From: Micromonospora chokoriensis
GTDB taxonomy: Bacteria > Actinomycetota > Actinomycetes > Mycobacteriales > Micromonosporaceae
Length of the DNA stretch: 64,000 nucleotides
Reading direction: 5' to 3'
Assembly (NCBI RefSeq): GCF_000718555.1
Contig: NZ_JOAN01000001.1
Location: 434,001-498,000 of the forward strand
Program-made: the position numbers and the translations under genes
Notes under the pieces: model-generated
Seen by the model: the letters and a program-made list of their open reading frames with translations, nothing else
The model's database searches: none
Told to the model about the DNA's origin: nothing
Shown: positions 32,637-41,664 of the stretch, in pieces
How positions within the stretch are numbered: position 1 is the first letter of the stretch
Layout of the letters: each line of letters begins with the position of its first letter

Positions 32637-33874
32637 AACAGCTTGTCCACTCGTCCCCGCCAGTCGGCGAGGATCGGGCCCGGGTCGGTGTCCAGCACCC
32701 GCTCCAGCAGCGTGGCGTAGACGTCCCGGAAGTCGGTGGTGTATTTCAGGTCGCCGTCGTCGAGGTCGGTGAGGCTCGGCGGTGCGCCGTGCCACCCACC
32801 CCGGACGCCCGCGCCGAGCAGCAGCACGTCCGAGGCGGTGCCGTGGTCGGTGCCGTCCGAGGCGTTGGCCCGTACCCGACGGCCGAACTCGGAGTAGACC
32901 GCCACCACCACCTTCCGGCCCGCCTCGGTGCGACTCATCCGGTCGGCGAATCCGGTCAACGCCCGGTCCAGCTGACCGAGCAGGACGGCCTGCAACTGCA
33001 ACTCGTCGGCGTGCGTGTCGAAGCCGCCAAGCGACACCGAGAAGACCCGGGTGGACACGCCCGCCTCGACGCACTGCGCTACCAGGTCGAGCTGCGCGTC
33101 CAGCGGTGTGCGTGCCCCGCCGGTGGCCGTCGCCGGGGCCTGCTCGCCGTCCGGGTCCGCCGTGTCCGGGTCGGCGGAATCGCGTACCTGGCGGATCATC
33201 TCGTCCACCGACCGTAGGTCGGCGAAGCAGGCGGCCGCTCGACGCCGGGCCGCCGACTCGCCCGCCTCCGCGGCGGCGAACGCGCCAAGCGTCTCCGCGG
33301 GCAGCCCCTTGGCGGCCTTCCGGTCGGTCACCGGCATGGCCGCGCCGGCGCTCTGGGCCCCGGCCAGCAGCGGCGGAAGCGCCGGCTCGAAGGAGACCGC
33401 CAGCCGGGGGTCGCCACCGGCGCGGTCCAGCCACCGCCCGAGCCAGCCGGTGTTACCGGGCCGGTCCGGTTGAGCGGTGTGCCAGATGTCCATCGACCGG
33501 AAGTGGCTGCGGTCCGGCTTCGGGTAGCCGACCCCGCGCACGATCGCCAGCCCACCGCCGGACCAGCGCTGGTGCAGGCCGGCCAGCGCCGGGTTGAGGC
33601 CGAAGCCGTCGTCCAACCGCCGCACCTCCCCGTCCGGGTACGCCAGCTCGGGGCGAGCCGCCCGGTAGGCCGGGTCGCCATCCGGAATTACCGTGTTGAG
33701 CCCGTCATTTCCGCCGTAGAGGGTCACCAGCACCAGCGTGCGGGACTGCGGATCGCGGTCCCCGGTGGTGTCCAGCAGGTCCCGCAGGCTGTATGCGCCG
33801 GCCCCGGCGGCCAGCGCGCCCGCGCCGATCACTCCGCTGGTCAGCAGGAACCTGCGTCGGGTCAGGGTGTCCAT
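32633..33874 (-). CDS. DUF1501 protein, Tat-exported
   Basis: The 413-residue protein begins T-R-R-R-F-L-L, a twin-arginine signal, and has the family segments L-Y-G-G-N-D-G-L-N and G-T-D-H-G-T-A near the end. DUF1501 proteins resemble alkaline-phosphatase/sulfatase folds and are nearly always encoded beside a DUF1800 gene. That gene is 14 bases upstream here. The substrate is unknown. Confidence 0.87.
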   Translation of the reverse strand: MDTLTRRRFLLTSGVIGAGALAAGAGAYSLRDLLDTTGDRDPQSRTLVLVTLYGGNDGLNTVIPDGDPAYRAARPELAYPDGEVRRLDDGFGLNPALAGLHQRWSGGGLAIVRGVGYPKPDRSHFRSMDIWHTAQPDRPGNTGWLGRWLDRAGGDPRLAVSFEPALPPLLAGAQSAGAAMPVTDRKAAKGLPAETLGAFAAAEAGESAARRRAAACFADLRSVDEMIRQVRDSADPDTADPDGEQAPATATGGARTPLDAQLDLVAQCVEAGVSTRVFSVSLGGFDTHADELQLQAVLLGQLDRALTGFADRMSRTEAGRKVVVAVYSEFGRRVRANASDGTDHGTASDVLLLGAGVRGGWHGAPPSLTDLDDGDLKYTTDFRDVYATLLERVLDTDPGPILADWRGRVDKLF

Positions 33875-33888
33875 GTCGACTCCTCCGC

Positions 33889-35187
33889 TCAGCTGACTGT
33901 GTATTCGGGGCTGACCAGACCGGCGGCCAGCAGCTTGCGGGGCTCATCGGCCAGCGGGGCGAGGGCGGCGCGGGTGCGCGGGCCCCAGCCGTCGACCACC
34001 AGCACCCGGGCCAGCGCGTCCGGTCGGCCGGCGGTGGGCGCGGCGGCCAGCCGGGCCAGCACCGCTGGTGCCGTGGCGGCGGCGAGCACTCCAGCCGTCC
34101 GCAGCCGGGCCTGCAACGAGGAGGTGGTCAGCCAGGCGGCCCCGGCCGGCCAACCACCCACGCTCGGTGGGCGCAACGGCACCTGGTCGAGCGCGTTCAG
34201 GCCGGTCAGAAGTTGTCTGCGTTGCTGCTCGGGGAGCGCTGACGGCCGGATGCCAAGCTGCCGCAGCGCACCGACCAGCCACTCCACCGGCTGCTTCACA
34301 AGCGTGCCCCGGGTCTGCGCGAAGGCCGGTGCGGAGAAGATCGCGCGCAGGGTCGCGATGGTGTCCGCGCCGGCCAGACCGTCAGGTGCCGGGGTGTCGG
34401 TGCCCGCGTAGCGGAACCAGAGCCGCCCGGCCACGAAGGTCGCCGCCGCCGGTTGGGCGGCCAGCAGACCGGCGTACGCCTCAGCGTCGAACCGGCCGCT
34501 GTGCCCGAGGATACTCTTCTCGCCGGGGTCGTGCCGGCGGGCCTCGAAGCGGGCGGCACCGGTACGCCTGTCGACCACCCAGCCGGTCAGCGCCCGCGCG
34601 CCGGCCTTCACGTCGGCCTCGCTGTAGGCGCCGATGCCGAGGGTGAACAGCTCCATCAGCTCGCGGGCCAGATTCTCGTTAGGTGCCTTGCGGGTGTTCT
34701 TCTGCCCGTCCAACCAGACGATCAGGGCGGGGTCGCGCACCATCGCGGCGACCAGCGGGCCGAGCGGCCCACGGCCGTGCCGGCGCAGCGTCTCCAACTG
34801 GCCCACCATCAGCCGCGCCGACTTGACCTTCTGCGCGCTGGTGGCCCAGTGCCCGTGCCAGAAGAAGAGCAACTTCTCGGTCGGCCCGTCCTCGGCGGCC
34901 ACCATCCGGTCCAGCCACCACTCGGTGACCTGCTGGAGTTGCTTGCGGCGCTCCGCGTTGGCCTGCTGCCGTTGCTCGCGGGTGGAATCCTTGGTCAGCT
35001 CGGCGTACGGGTCGGGGGGCAGCGCCGGGATCGGCGTGGCCGCCGCACCCCGGTCCGCGCGGGACGCGGCGAGCACCCGGTCCAGGGTCGCCGCCGGCCC
35101 GGCCCGCTCGGCCGCGTCCACCTCGTCGGCGGTCGGCCCGAAGGTGGCCCGGCGCAGCAGGTGCGCCACCGCTTCACGATCGCTCAT
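33889..35187 (-). CDS. DUF1800 protein
   Basis: The 432-residue protein starts with H-L-L-R-R-A-T-F-G-P-T, typical of DUF1800, and has F-F-W-H-G-H-W-A-T and N-E-N-L-A-R-E-L-M-E-L-F-T-L-G-I. Its function is unknown; pairing with DUF1501 across bacteria suggests a joint extracytoplasmic role. No Tat or Sec signal is obvious, so it may travel with the DUF1501 partner. Confidence 0.88.
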   Translation of the reverse strand: MSDREAVAHLLRRATFGPTADEVDAAERAGPAATLDRVLAASRADRGAAATPIPALPPDPYAELTKDSTREQRQQANAERRKQLQQVTEWWLDRMVAAEDGPTEKLLFFWHGHWATSAQKVKSARLMVGQLETLRRHGRGPLGPLVAAMVRDPALIVWLDGQKNTRKAPNENLARELMELFTLGIGAYSEADVKAGARALTGWVVDRRTGAARFEARRHDPGEKSILGHSGRFDAEAYAGLLAAQPAAATFVAGRLWFRYAGTDTPAPDGLAGADTIATLRAIFSAPAFAQTRGTLVKQPVEWLVGALRQLGIRPSALPEQQRRQLLTGLNALDQVPLRPPSVGGWPAGAAWLTTSSLQARLRTAGVLAAATAPAVLARLAAAPTAGRPDALARVLVVDGWGPRTRAALAPLADEPRKLLAAGLVSPEYTVS

Positions 35188-35246
35188 ACCGGCCGACGCT
35201 AGGCGGCCTCTGTTCGAGGACGGTAAGGGCGGCGTCCGGATCGCGT

Positions 35247-36038
35247 TCAGCGTCCCTCGAAGACCGGTTTCTGCTTGGCGACGAAGGCGAGCGTGGCCGC
35301 TCGGTGGTCGGCGGTGGCGCCGCAGATCGACTGGGCCTGCGCCTCGGCGGCGAGGGCGTCGGCGAGGGTGCCGGCGTCGGCGATGGAGAGTTGCCGCTTG
35401 ATCGCCCCGTACGCGACGGTCGGGCCGGCGGCGAGGCGGGCGGCCAACTCCTGGGCGACGGGCAGCACCTGCTCGTCGTCGTCGGTCAACCGGTTGAGCA
35501 GGCCCAACCGGCAGGCCTCCTCGGCGCGGACCGGCTCGGCCAGCATCAGCAACTCCACCGCCTTGGCGTGCCCGACCAGGCGGGGCAGCGTCCAGGAGGC
35601 GCCGGTGTCGGCGGCGAGACCGACCTTGGCGAAGGCCATCAGGAAGCTGGTGGTCGGGCCGCCGATGCGGATGTCGGCGAGGAACGCCAGCGACGCGCCC
35701 GCCCCGGCGGCCATCCCGCGGACCGCGGCGATCACCGGCTTGGGCAGGTTGGCGAGCCGGGCGGCGATCGGGTTGTAGTGCGCCCGCACGGTGCCCAGCG
35801 GGTCACTTGCGGAGTTTTCCAGGGTGGAGACGTGCTCGCGCAGGTCCTGACCGGCGCTGAACGACCCGCCGGCCCCGGCCAGGACGACCGCGCGGCAGGA
35901 CCGGTCGGTCTCCAGCTCCGCCAGGGCGTCCCGCAGCGCCTCCTTGAGCGCCACGTCGAGCGCGTTCATCGCGGTCGGCCGGTTCAGCGTGAGGGTGACG
36001 ACGGCGTCGGTCCGGTCGACCAGCAGCGGCTCGGTCAC
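35247..36038 (-). CDS. Enoyl-CoA hydratase/isomerase, PaaG-like
   Basis: The 263-residue crotonase-fold protein has A-G-G-S-F-S-A-G-Q-D-L-R for CoA binding and the oxyanion-hole region A-A-V-R-G-M-A-A-G-A-G. A later Asp in A-K-V-G-L-A-A-D-T-G-A matches the PaaG isomerase position. PaaG converts the ring-epoxide of phenylacetyl-CoA to its oxepin. The PaaX-type regulator lies four bases upstream in the same operon, which strengthens this reading. Confidence 0.85.
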   Translation of the reverse strand: MTEPLLVDRTDAVVTLTLNRPTAMNALDVALKEALRDALAELETDRSCRAVVLAGAGGSFSAGQDLREHVSTLENSASDPLGTVRAHYNPIAARLANLPKPVIAAVRGMAAGAGASLAFLADIRIGGPTTSFLMAFAKVGLAADTGASWTLPRLVGHAKAVELLMLAEPVRAEEACRLGLLNRLTDDDEQVLPVAQELAARLAAGPTVAYGAIKRQLSIADAGTLADALAAEAQAQSICGATADHRAATLAFVAKQKPVFEGR

Positions 36039-36042
36039 GTGT

Positions 36043-36861
36043 CTAACGACCCTTCTGTCGGACGATGCGGTTGCCGGCGTCGAGGCATTGTTCGACGTAC
36101 CGGTCGGCGGCCGGACGCAGGCGGGCCGCGTGCCGGTCGAAGAAACTGGCCGCGGCGGTGCCAGGCCACCGCTCGGGCAGCAGCGCCGGGGGCAGCTGCG
36201 GATCCTGGAAGAGGAACGTACGCCACGCGTGCACGAGCCGGAACCGCGTCGCGTACGCCTCCTCGTCGCTGCTGCGCACGGTGACCGCGGCGAGTAGGGG
36301 CCGCTGGTCCGCGACGAACCGTTCGTAGGCGCGGCCGATCTCGGCCAGGTTCCAGGCTCGCCGGACCACGCCCATCGCGCCGGCTGTGCCGGCGAAGTGC
36401 GAGGCGGTGAACCGCTCGAAGCGGATGCCGGCCTCGGCGAGGAGCAGGTCGACGTCCTCGCCGGGGCGGGTGGCCACCCAGGTCTGCTCGTCGAGCGTCC
36501 CGTAGCCGAGGAAGCTCAGGTTGGCGGCGAGCCGCTGCCGGTCCCGCCGGGAGCCCGGGGCCTCCAACACCAGCAGATCGAACCGCCCGTCCCAGGTGAC
36601 CCGCCCGGTCCGGTAGATCCGAGCCGCTGCCTCGTCGAGTCGCCGGGCGGCTTTCGGTGTGATCGAATATCCCGGTCCGGAGACCAATCGGAGTGGTTCG
36701 AGCCAGCCCTGACGCACCATCCGGGAGACGGCGGTGCGAACTGCTGGCGGCGCGATTCCCAGCGGTGCCAGCAGCTTGACCAGGGCAGCAACCGGTGCCC
36801 GGCCACCCCTCGGACGGAGGTGGTCGCCGTACAGGTCGAAGAGTGCCGACCGTGCCTGCAT
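36043..36861 (-). CDS. paaX: PaaX-family transcriptional regulator
   Basis: The 272-residue protein has a winged helix (F-D-L-Y-G-D-H-L-R-P-R-G-G and V-R-T-A-V-S-R-M-V-R-Q-G-W) and the long C-terminal PaaX domain. PaaX repressors respond to phenylacetyl-CoA. It is first in a two-gene unit with the PaaG-like gene, and no other paa gene is in the window. It is divergent from DUF3117. Confidence 0.9.
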   Translation of the reverse strand: MQARSALFDLYGDHLRPRGGRAPVAALVKLLAPLGIAPPAVRTAVSRMVRQGWLEPLRLVSGPGYSITPKAARRLDEAAARIYRTGRVTWDGRFDLLVLEAPGSRRDRQRLAANLSFLGYGTLDEQTWVATRPGEDVDLLLAEAGIRFERFTASHFAGTAGAMGVVRRAWNLAEIGRAYERFVADQRPLLAAVTVRSSDEEAYATRFRLVHAWRTFLFQDPQLPPALLPERWPGTAAASFFDRHAARLRPAADRYVEQCLDAGNRIVRQKGR

Positions 36862-37051
36862 GACCGCACATTGTGACAGGCCTTCTCAAGATAAGCTAGA
36901 TGCTGTTACATCAATGCTGCTCCGGTTTGGGTCCGGCGGTGTTCATCAGGGAAAATCGTTTATCGACACCCCCGTGACGGTTGCGGGTGGTCGTGACGAA
37001 GTGGCTGTGGGGCAACCCACCGACCCTGGTGTAGGTCTGAGGGGAGACAAC

Positions 37052-37219
37052 ATGGCGGCGATGAAGCCGCGGACGGGCGACGGTCCGCTGGAAGTCACCA
37101 AGGAGGGTCGGGGCATCGTCATGCGGGTCCCGCTGGAGGGCGGTGGCCGGCTCGTCGTCGAGATGACTCCCGACGAGGCCAACGCGCTCGGTGACGCACT
37201 GAAGGCAGCGGCCGGCTGA
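37052..37219 (+). CDS. DUF3117 protein
   Basis: This 55-residue protein is almost identical to the actinobacterial family typified by mycobacterial Rv1211, from memory (M-A-A-M-K-P-R-T-G-D-G-P-L-E, R-V-P-L-E-G-G-G-R). It is highly conserved and of unknown function. ATG 37052 follows GGGGAG by six bases. It is too short for most gene finders to score well. Confidence 0.9.
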   Translation: MAAMKPRTGDGPLEVTKEGRGIVMRVPLEGGGRLVVEMTPDEANALGDALKAAAG

Positions 37220-37231
37220 GTAAGGAGTGCT

Positions 37232-37301
37232 CCGGGCGGCGTGAGCCGCCCGGAACGTTCTTCGGACCCTGAGCCACCGGAATCGCCGGTGGCTCAGGGT
37301 C
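37232..37301 (+). terminator. Tandem hairpins after DUF3117
   Basis: Two hairpins lie in a row. Bases 37232-37240 pair with 37245-37253 (9 bp, loop GTGA), and 37265-37280 pair with 37286-37301 (16 bp, perfect, loop AATCG). They end DUF3117 transcription before pepA. Confidence 0.9.
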
Positions 37302-37366
37302 TTCAACGCTGCGGGCAGGTGGGTTCGCTTCCGGTCCGCGACTCTTTCCTGGAGGTGCGGTTCCGC

Positions 37367-38842
37367 GTGCTCGCCATCAATTTGATCGCCGAGCCCGACC
37401 GGCTCGACGTCCTCGTGCTGCCCGTCCGCCCCGCCGATTCGACGGCGGAAGGTGACACCTCGGTCGAGCCCATGTCGACCGCCGTGGCGGCACCGGACGG
37501 CACGGCCGACGAGGCCTCCGCGCTGGTGTCAGCGGCCCGGCTGACTGGCCGGGCGGGCGAGATCCACACCCAACTACGCCCCGGGCGTACCCCCGGCCGA
37601 CTGCTGCTGCTCGGCATCGGTGACGGCGACGAGGCGGCCTGGCGGACGGCCGGCGCGGCCCTGGCCCGCTCTGCTGCGGATGAGACGCATATCACCATCG
37701 CGCTGCCAACCGAGGTGACTCCGGCCGCGGTCCGTGGGTTGACCGAGGGGCTGCTGCTCGCCCCGTACCGGTTCCGACTCACCGAGGCCGGCGACCGACC
37801 GGCGCTCACCGACGTCGACCTGCTGTTCGACGACCCGACCGGGTACGAGGACGTCGTCGCCACGGCCCGGACCACGGCCGCGATGACCCATCTCGCCCGG
37901 GACCTGACCAACACCCCGTCCTCGGTGAAGACCCCGCAGTGGTTCGCCGACCAGGTGGCCTCCGCCGCCGCCGACCTGCCGGACCTGCGGCTGCGGGTCC
38001 GTGGCCCGGCCGAGCTGACCACCGAGGGCTTCGGCGGGATCCTCGCCGTGGGCGGCGGTTCGGCCAGCGGACCCCGGCTCGTCGAGCTGGACTGGCACCC
38101 CGCCAACGCGCGCACCCACGTCGTGCTGATCGGCAAGGGCATCACCTTCGACACCGGCGGCATCTCGATCAAGCCGGTGGCGTCGATGAAGCTGATGCGC
38201 AAGGACATGGCCGGCGCGGCTGCGGTCGTCGCTGCCACCCTGGGTGCGGCCGCCCTGCGGCTGCCGGTCCGGATCACCACGTTGGCCCCGCTGGCCGAGA
38301 ACATGGTCAGCGGCTCGGCGTTCCGCCCCGGCGACGTCATCCGGCACTACGGCGGCACGACCAGCGAGACGACCAACTCCGACGCCGAGGGCCGGCTGGT
38401 CCTCGCCGACGCGCTGGCGTACGCGGTGCAGCAGCTCAAACCGGACCTGCTGCTCGACCTGGCCACGCTCACCGGCGCGAACTCCGTGGCGTTGGGCAAG
38501 CGCACCGCCGCCCTGTACAGCGAGAACGACGAACTCGCCGCTGACGTGCTGGCGGCGGTCGAGGCGGCCGGCGAGTCGGCGTGGCGGATGCCGCTGCACA
38601 CCGACTACGTGGAATACCTCGGCAGCGAGATCGCCGACCTCTACAGCGCACCGAACCAGGGCGCCGGTTCGGTGCTGGCCGCGCTCTACCTGCGCGAGTT
38701 CACCGGCGAACTACGGGACCGCTGGCTGCACCTGGACATGTCGGCCCCGTCCTGGGCAGACAGCGACCAGGCTGAGGTCAGCCGCGGCGCCACCGGCTGG
38801 GGCGTCCGGTCGTTGCTGCGCTGGCTGGCCAGCGTCGACTGA
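37367..38842 (+). CDS. pepA: Leucyl aminopeptidase (M17)
   Basis: The C-terminal catalytic domain has G-K-G-I-T-F-D-T-G-G-I-S-I-K and N-S-D-A-E-G-R-L, which bind the two metal ions. Position two of the signature is Ser rather than Thr. GTG 37367 is chosen because GGAGGTG lies nine bases upstream and earlier in-frame codons fall in the terminator region. It releases N-terminal residues from peptides in the cytoplasm as a hexamer. Confidence 0.93.
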   Translation: MLAINLIAEPDRLDVLVLPVRPADSTAEGDTSVEPMSTAVAAPDGTADEASALVSAARLTGRAGEIHTQLRPGRTPGRLLLLGIGDGDEAAWRTAGAALARSAADETHITIALPTEVTPAAVRGLTEGLLLAPYRFRLTEAGDRPALTDVDLLFDDPTGYEDVVATARTTAAMTHLARDLTNTPSSVKTPQWFADQVASAAADLPDLRLRVRGPAELTTEGFGGILAVGGGSASGPRLVELDWHPANARTHVVLIGKGITFDTGGISIKPVASMKLMRKDMAGAAAVVAATLGAAALRLPVRITTLAPLAENMVSGSAFRPGDVIRHYGGTTSETTNSDAEGRLVLADALAYAVQQLKPDLLLDLATLTGANSVALGKRTAALYSENDELAADVLAAVEAAGESAWRMPLHTDYVEYLGSEIADLYSAPNQGAGSVLAALYLREFTGELRDRWLHLDMSAPSWADSDQAEVSRGATGWGVRSLLRWLASVD

Positions 38843-38848
38843 GCCCGG

Positions 38849-39469
38849 TCAGCACTTCACGGCGGCGAGCAGCCCCTGCCCGACCGCAAGCAGCGCGGGG
38901 ATCCAGTGCTCCGACTCCCGGACCGCCTTGATCGTCTCGCGGACCGTCACCGTCTCCGCGTCCCGGGCGGACGGGTCACCGATCCGGTCGCTGGCGAGCA
39001 CGCCGTTGAGCGCCAGCACGCCCCCCGGGCGCAGCAGCCGCAGCGCCGCCTCCACGCAGGCATGGAAGCCGGTCGCCTCCGCGTCCACGAAGACCAGGTC
39101 GTACGCGCCGTCGGCGAGCCGGGGCAGCACGTCGAGCGCGCGGCCGGTGATGATCCGGGTGCGCCCGGCCGCGAAGCCCGCCTCGGCGAAGATCCGCCGG
39201 GCGATCCGCTGGTGCTCCACCTCCACGTCGATGGTGGTGAGCACCCCGTCGGCACGCATACCGCGCAGCAACCAGACGCCGCTCACGCCGGTGCCGGTGC
39301 CGATCTCCACCACCGCGCGGGCGTTGCCGGCGGCGGCCAGCAGTCGCAGCGCCGCCCCCGCGCCGGGGGTGACGGCGTCGAGGCCCACCTCCCGGGCCAG
39401 GCTGCGGGCGGTGCGCAGAACGAGATCCTCGGTTACGTACGACTCGGCGAAATGCTGAGCCTGCGTCAT
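38849..39469 (-). CDS. Class I SAM-dependent O-methyltransferase
   Basis: The 206-residue protein has motif I V-V-E-I-G-T-G-T-G-V-S-G and V-F-V-D-A-E, and it is of the catechol-O-methyltransferase-like family 3. ATG 39469 (M-T-Q-A-Q-H-F) fits family length. It matches mycobacterial Rv1220c in sequence style and location, from memory. The substrate is unknown. Confidence 0.87.
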   Translation of the reverse strand: MTQAQHFAESYVTEDLVLRTARSLAREVGLDAVTPGAGAALRLLAAAGNARAVVEIGTGTGVSGVWLLRGMRADGVLTTIDVEVEHQRIARRIFAEAGFAAGRTRIITGRALDVLPRLADGAYDLVFVDAEATGFHACVEAALRLLRPGGVLALNGVLASDRIGDPSARDAETVTVRETIKAVRESEHWIPALLAVGQGLLAAVKC

Positions 39470-39732
39470 CGAACTGCCGGAACCGGCGACCGTGGCGATG
39501 TGGCACCTCCGGGGGCGGTGCGTGGTGTGGGGGCGGGTTGGCACTGTGAGCGTAGAGGCGACCGCCGTGCGGCGCAGCCGCGCCTCCGCCTGAAGCGATC
39601 ACCGGGGCAACCGCTGACTCCACCGCGTACATCCGTGCAATCCTGGAGGCGGTATCCCGTCAGCCGCGACCAGACCGGCCCGTGGCCGGGCGACGCGGCG
39701 CGGGATCCGGGGACGGACTGGGAGGCACCGAC

Positions 39733-41052
39733 GTGACCGACGGCTGGGACTGGCGCCGGGGCGGTGAGACTCCGGCTCCGGCGCGACCGCCCGGGGCAGG
39801 AGGCCCGCCGGTGGGTCCGCCGACCATGCCGGGGGCTGACCGTGTGCCCCTCGCGTCGCCCTGGTGGTCGGACGCGCTCGCCGACCCCTGGCGTGACCCG
39901 GCGGCGCCGACGGCGGTGGTGGTGCCCGGGGTGGTGGCGGCCGGCACCGAGCCCGAGCCGGTCACCGATCCCGACGCGCCAGGCCGGCCCACGCTGCGCC
40001 ACCTGCTGCTCATCCCGGTGATCACCGCGCTACTGGCCGGCACCCTCGGCGGTGCGCTGGGCTACGCGTTCGCGGTACGCGGCGGGGCCGGTTCGGCGGT
40101 CCTCGGTGGTGCGCCCGCCGAGGTGCCGGCGCTGGCTCAGCGCAGGCCGGAGTCGCTGGCCGGGGTCGCCGAGCGGGTCCTGCCCAGCGTGGTCACCGTA
40201 CGGGTGAGCAGCCTCGGCGGGACCAACGAGGGTTCCGGGTTCATCGCCACCGCCGACGGCCATGTGATCACCAACGACCACGTGGTGGCCGGCGGCACCG
40301 GCAAGGCCTCGGTGGTCTTCAACGACGGCAGCACCGCGCCGGCGACAATCGTCGGTCAGGACCCAGAGTCGGACATCGCCGTGATCAAGGTGAACCGTCC
40401 CGGGCTGCGTGCGGTGGAGTTCGGCGACTCCGACGCGCTGGCGGTCGGCGACCCGGTGCTCGCCATCGGTTCACCGCTGTCGCTGGCAAACACGGTCACC
40501 GCCGGCATCGTGAGCGCCCTGGACCGCACGATGCAGGCCGGCGAGCCGGGCGGCCCGGTGCGCTACTACGCGGCCATCCAGACCGACGCCGCGGTCAACC
40601 ACGGCAACTCGGGTGGCCCACTTGTCGACGGCGCCGGCCGGGTGGTCGGGGTGAACTCCACCATCAAGTCACTCGTCGCCGAGGGGCAGGAGGCGGGGAA
40701 CATCGGGCTCGCCTTCGCCATCCCGATCAACCAGGCCAAGCGGGTGACCCAGGACATCATCGGCACCGGCAAGGCTCGGCGTACGGTGATCGGCGCCCGG
40801 ACCGACGGCCTGACCGGGGTTGTCGGGGGTGGCCTGCGGCTGGCCGAGGTGGCGCCGTCCGGCCCGGCGGACAGCGCCGGGTTGAAGGTCGGCGACGTGA
40901 TTCTCAAGATCAATGGGCGGCCGATGACCGAGCCGACTGACCTGACCGCGTTGGTCCGCAAGTACGCGCCGGGCTCGGTGGTGACCGTCGAGTATCGGCG
41001 GGGCTCCGCCCGGCAGAACACCTCGGTAACTCTCGCCGCGGACGCTAAGTGA
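39733..41052 (+). CDS. htrA: Membrane-anchored HtrA/DegP-type serine protease
   Basis: The 439-residue protein has a disordered cytoplasmic tail (1-88), one membrane helix (about 91-115) and a trypsin-like domain with His183 (T-N-D-H-V-V), Asp214 (E-S-D-I-A-V) and Ser293 (G-N-S-G-G-P). A C-terminal PDZ domain follows. It handles misfolded envelope proteins. GTG 39733 follows GGAGG by seven bases. It is the counterpart of mycobacterial Rv1223, but sigE and rseA are not beside it. Confidence 0.92.
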   Translation: MTDGWDWRRGGETPAPARPPGAGGPPVGPPTMPGADRVPLASPWWSDALADPWRDPAAPTAVVVPGVVAAGTEPEPVTDPDAPGRPTLRHLLLIPVITALLAGTLGGALGYAFAVRGGAGSAVLGGAPAEVPALAQRRPESLAGVAERVLPSVVTVRVSSLGGTNEGSGFIATADGHVITNDHVVAGGTGKASVVFNDGSTAPATIVGQDPESDIAVIKVNRPGLRAVEFGDSDALAVGDPVLAIGSPLSLANTVTAGIVSALDRTMQAGEPGGPVRYYAAIQTDAAVNHGNSGGPLVDGAGRVVGVNSTIKSLVAEGQEAGNIGLAFAIPINQAKRVTQDIIGTGKARRTVIGARTDGLTGVVGGGLRLAEVAPSGPADSAGLKVGDVILKINGRPMTEPTDLTALVRKYAPGSVVTVEYRRGSARQNTSVTLAADAK

Positions 41053-41128
41053 ACAGCGACGCACCCCTTGCCAGAAAGCCGTTCGGCGTGCGTAGTCTTG
41101 CTGCTGACGCCGAGAGGAGGCCCGCGGG

Positions 41129-41539
41129 ATGCTCGACAACCTGAACTGGTGGGAGATTGGTGCGCTGCTGCTCTTGGCGCTGCTGATCTTCGGTGACCGG
41201 CTTCCCGCCGTGATCACCGACGGCCTGCGGTTGGTGCGCAACCTGCGCAACATGGCCCGCAATGCCACTGGCGACCTGAGCCGCGAGCTGGGCACCGACA
41301 TCCAGCTGGAAGACCTGCACCCGAAGGCGTTCATCCGCAAGCACCTCCTCAGCGAGGAGGACGAGGCGGCGATCCGCAAGCCGTTGCAGGGCGTCTACGA
41401 CAACCTGCGTGCGGACGTCAGCGGCGTGCACAACGACCTCAAGGACGTGGCCAGCGCCGCTGACCTGCGGTCGACCGGCACGGCCACCAGCAGTCCCTCG
41501 GCGCCGGCCCCCCGGGCCAGCTACGACGACGCCACCTGA
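41129..41539 (+). CDS. tatB: Sec-independent translocase protein TatB
   Basis: The 136-residue protein has the N-terminal W-W-E-I-G-A-L-L-L-L-A-L-L-I-F-G membrane helix. An amphipathic helix follows with L-R-N-L-R-N-M-A-R, then a charged tail. TatB receives twin-arginine substrates with TatC. It follows htrA by 76 bases, as in mycobacteria. Likely clients in this window are the DUF1501 and M23-type proteins. Confidence 0.93.
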   Translation: MLDNLNWWEIGALLLLALLIFGDRLPAVITDGLRLVRNLRNMARNATGDLSRELGTDIQLEDLHPKAFIRKHLLSEEDEAAIRKPLQGVYDNLRADVSGVHNDLKDVASAADLRSTGTATSSPSAPAPRASYDDAT

Positions 41540-41615
41540 CCAACTCGGGCCCGCGCAACCCGTGCCCGCCCGGGCTCGGCAATCGCTCTGCGCGAACCTA
41601 CCCACCGACGCGAAT

Positions 41616-41648
41616 CAGCCCGCCGGCCAACAGATGGCCGACGGGCTG
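41616..41648. terminator. Hairpin between tatB and mrp
   Basis: Bases 41616-41628 pair with 41636-41648 at 12 of 13 positions with a 7-base loop. It serves the converging tatB and mrp genes. Confidence 0.8.
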
Positions 41649-41664
41649 ACGGTGTTCGGGGTGG

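Noticed and set aside
32082..33434. 450-residue open frame on the minus strand
   Set aside because: It is a shadow of the DUF1501 and preceding genes, with low-complexity Arg/Gly-rich translation.
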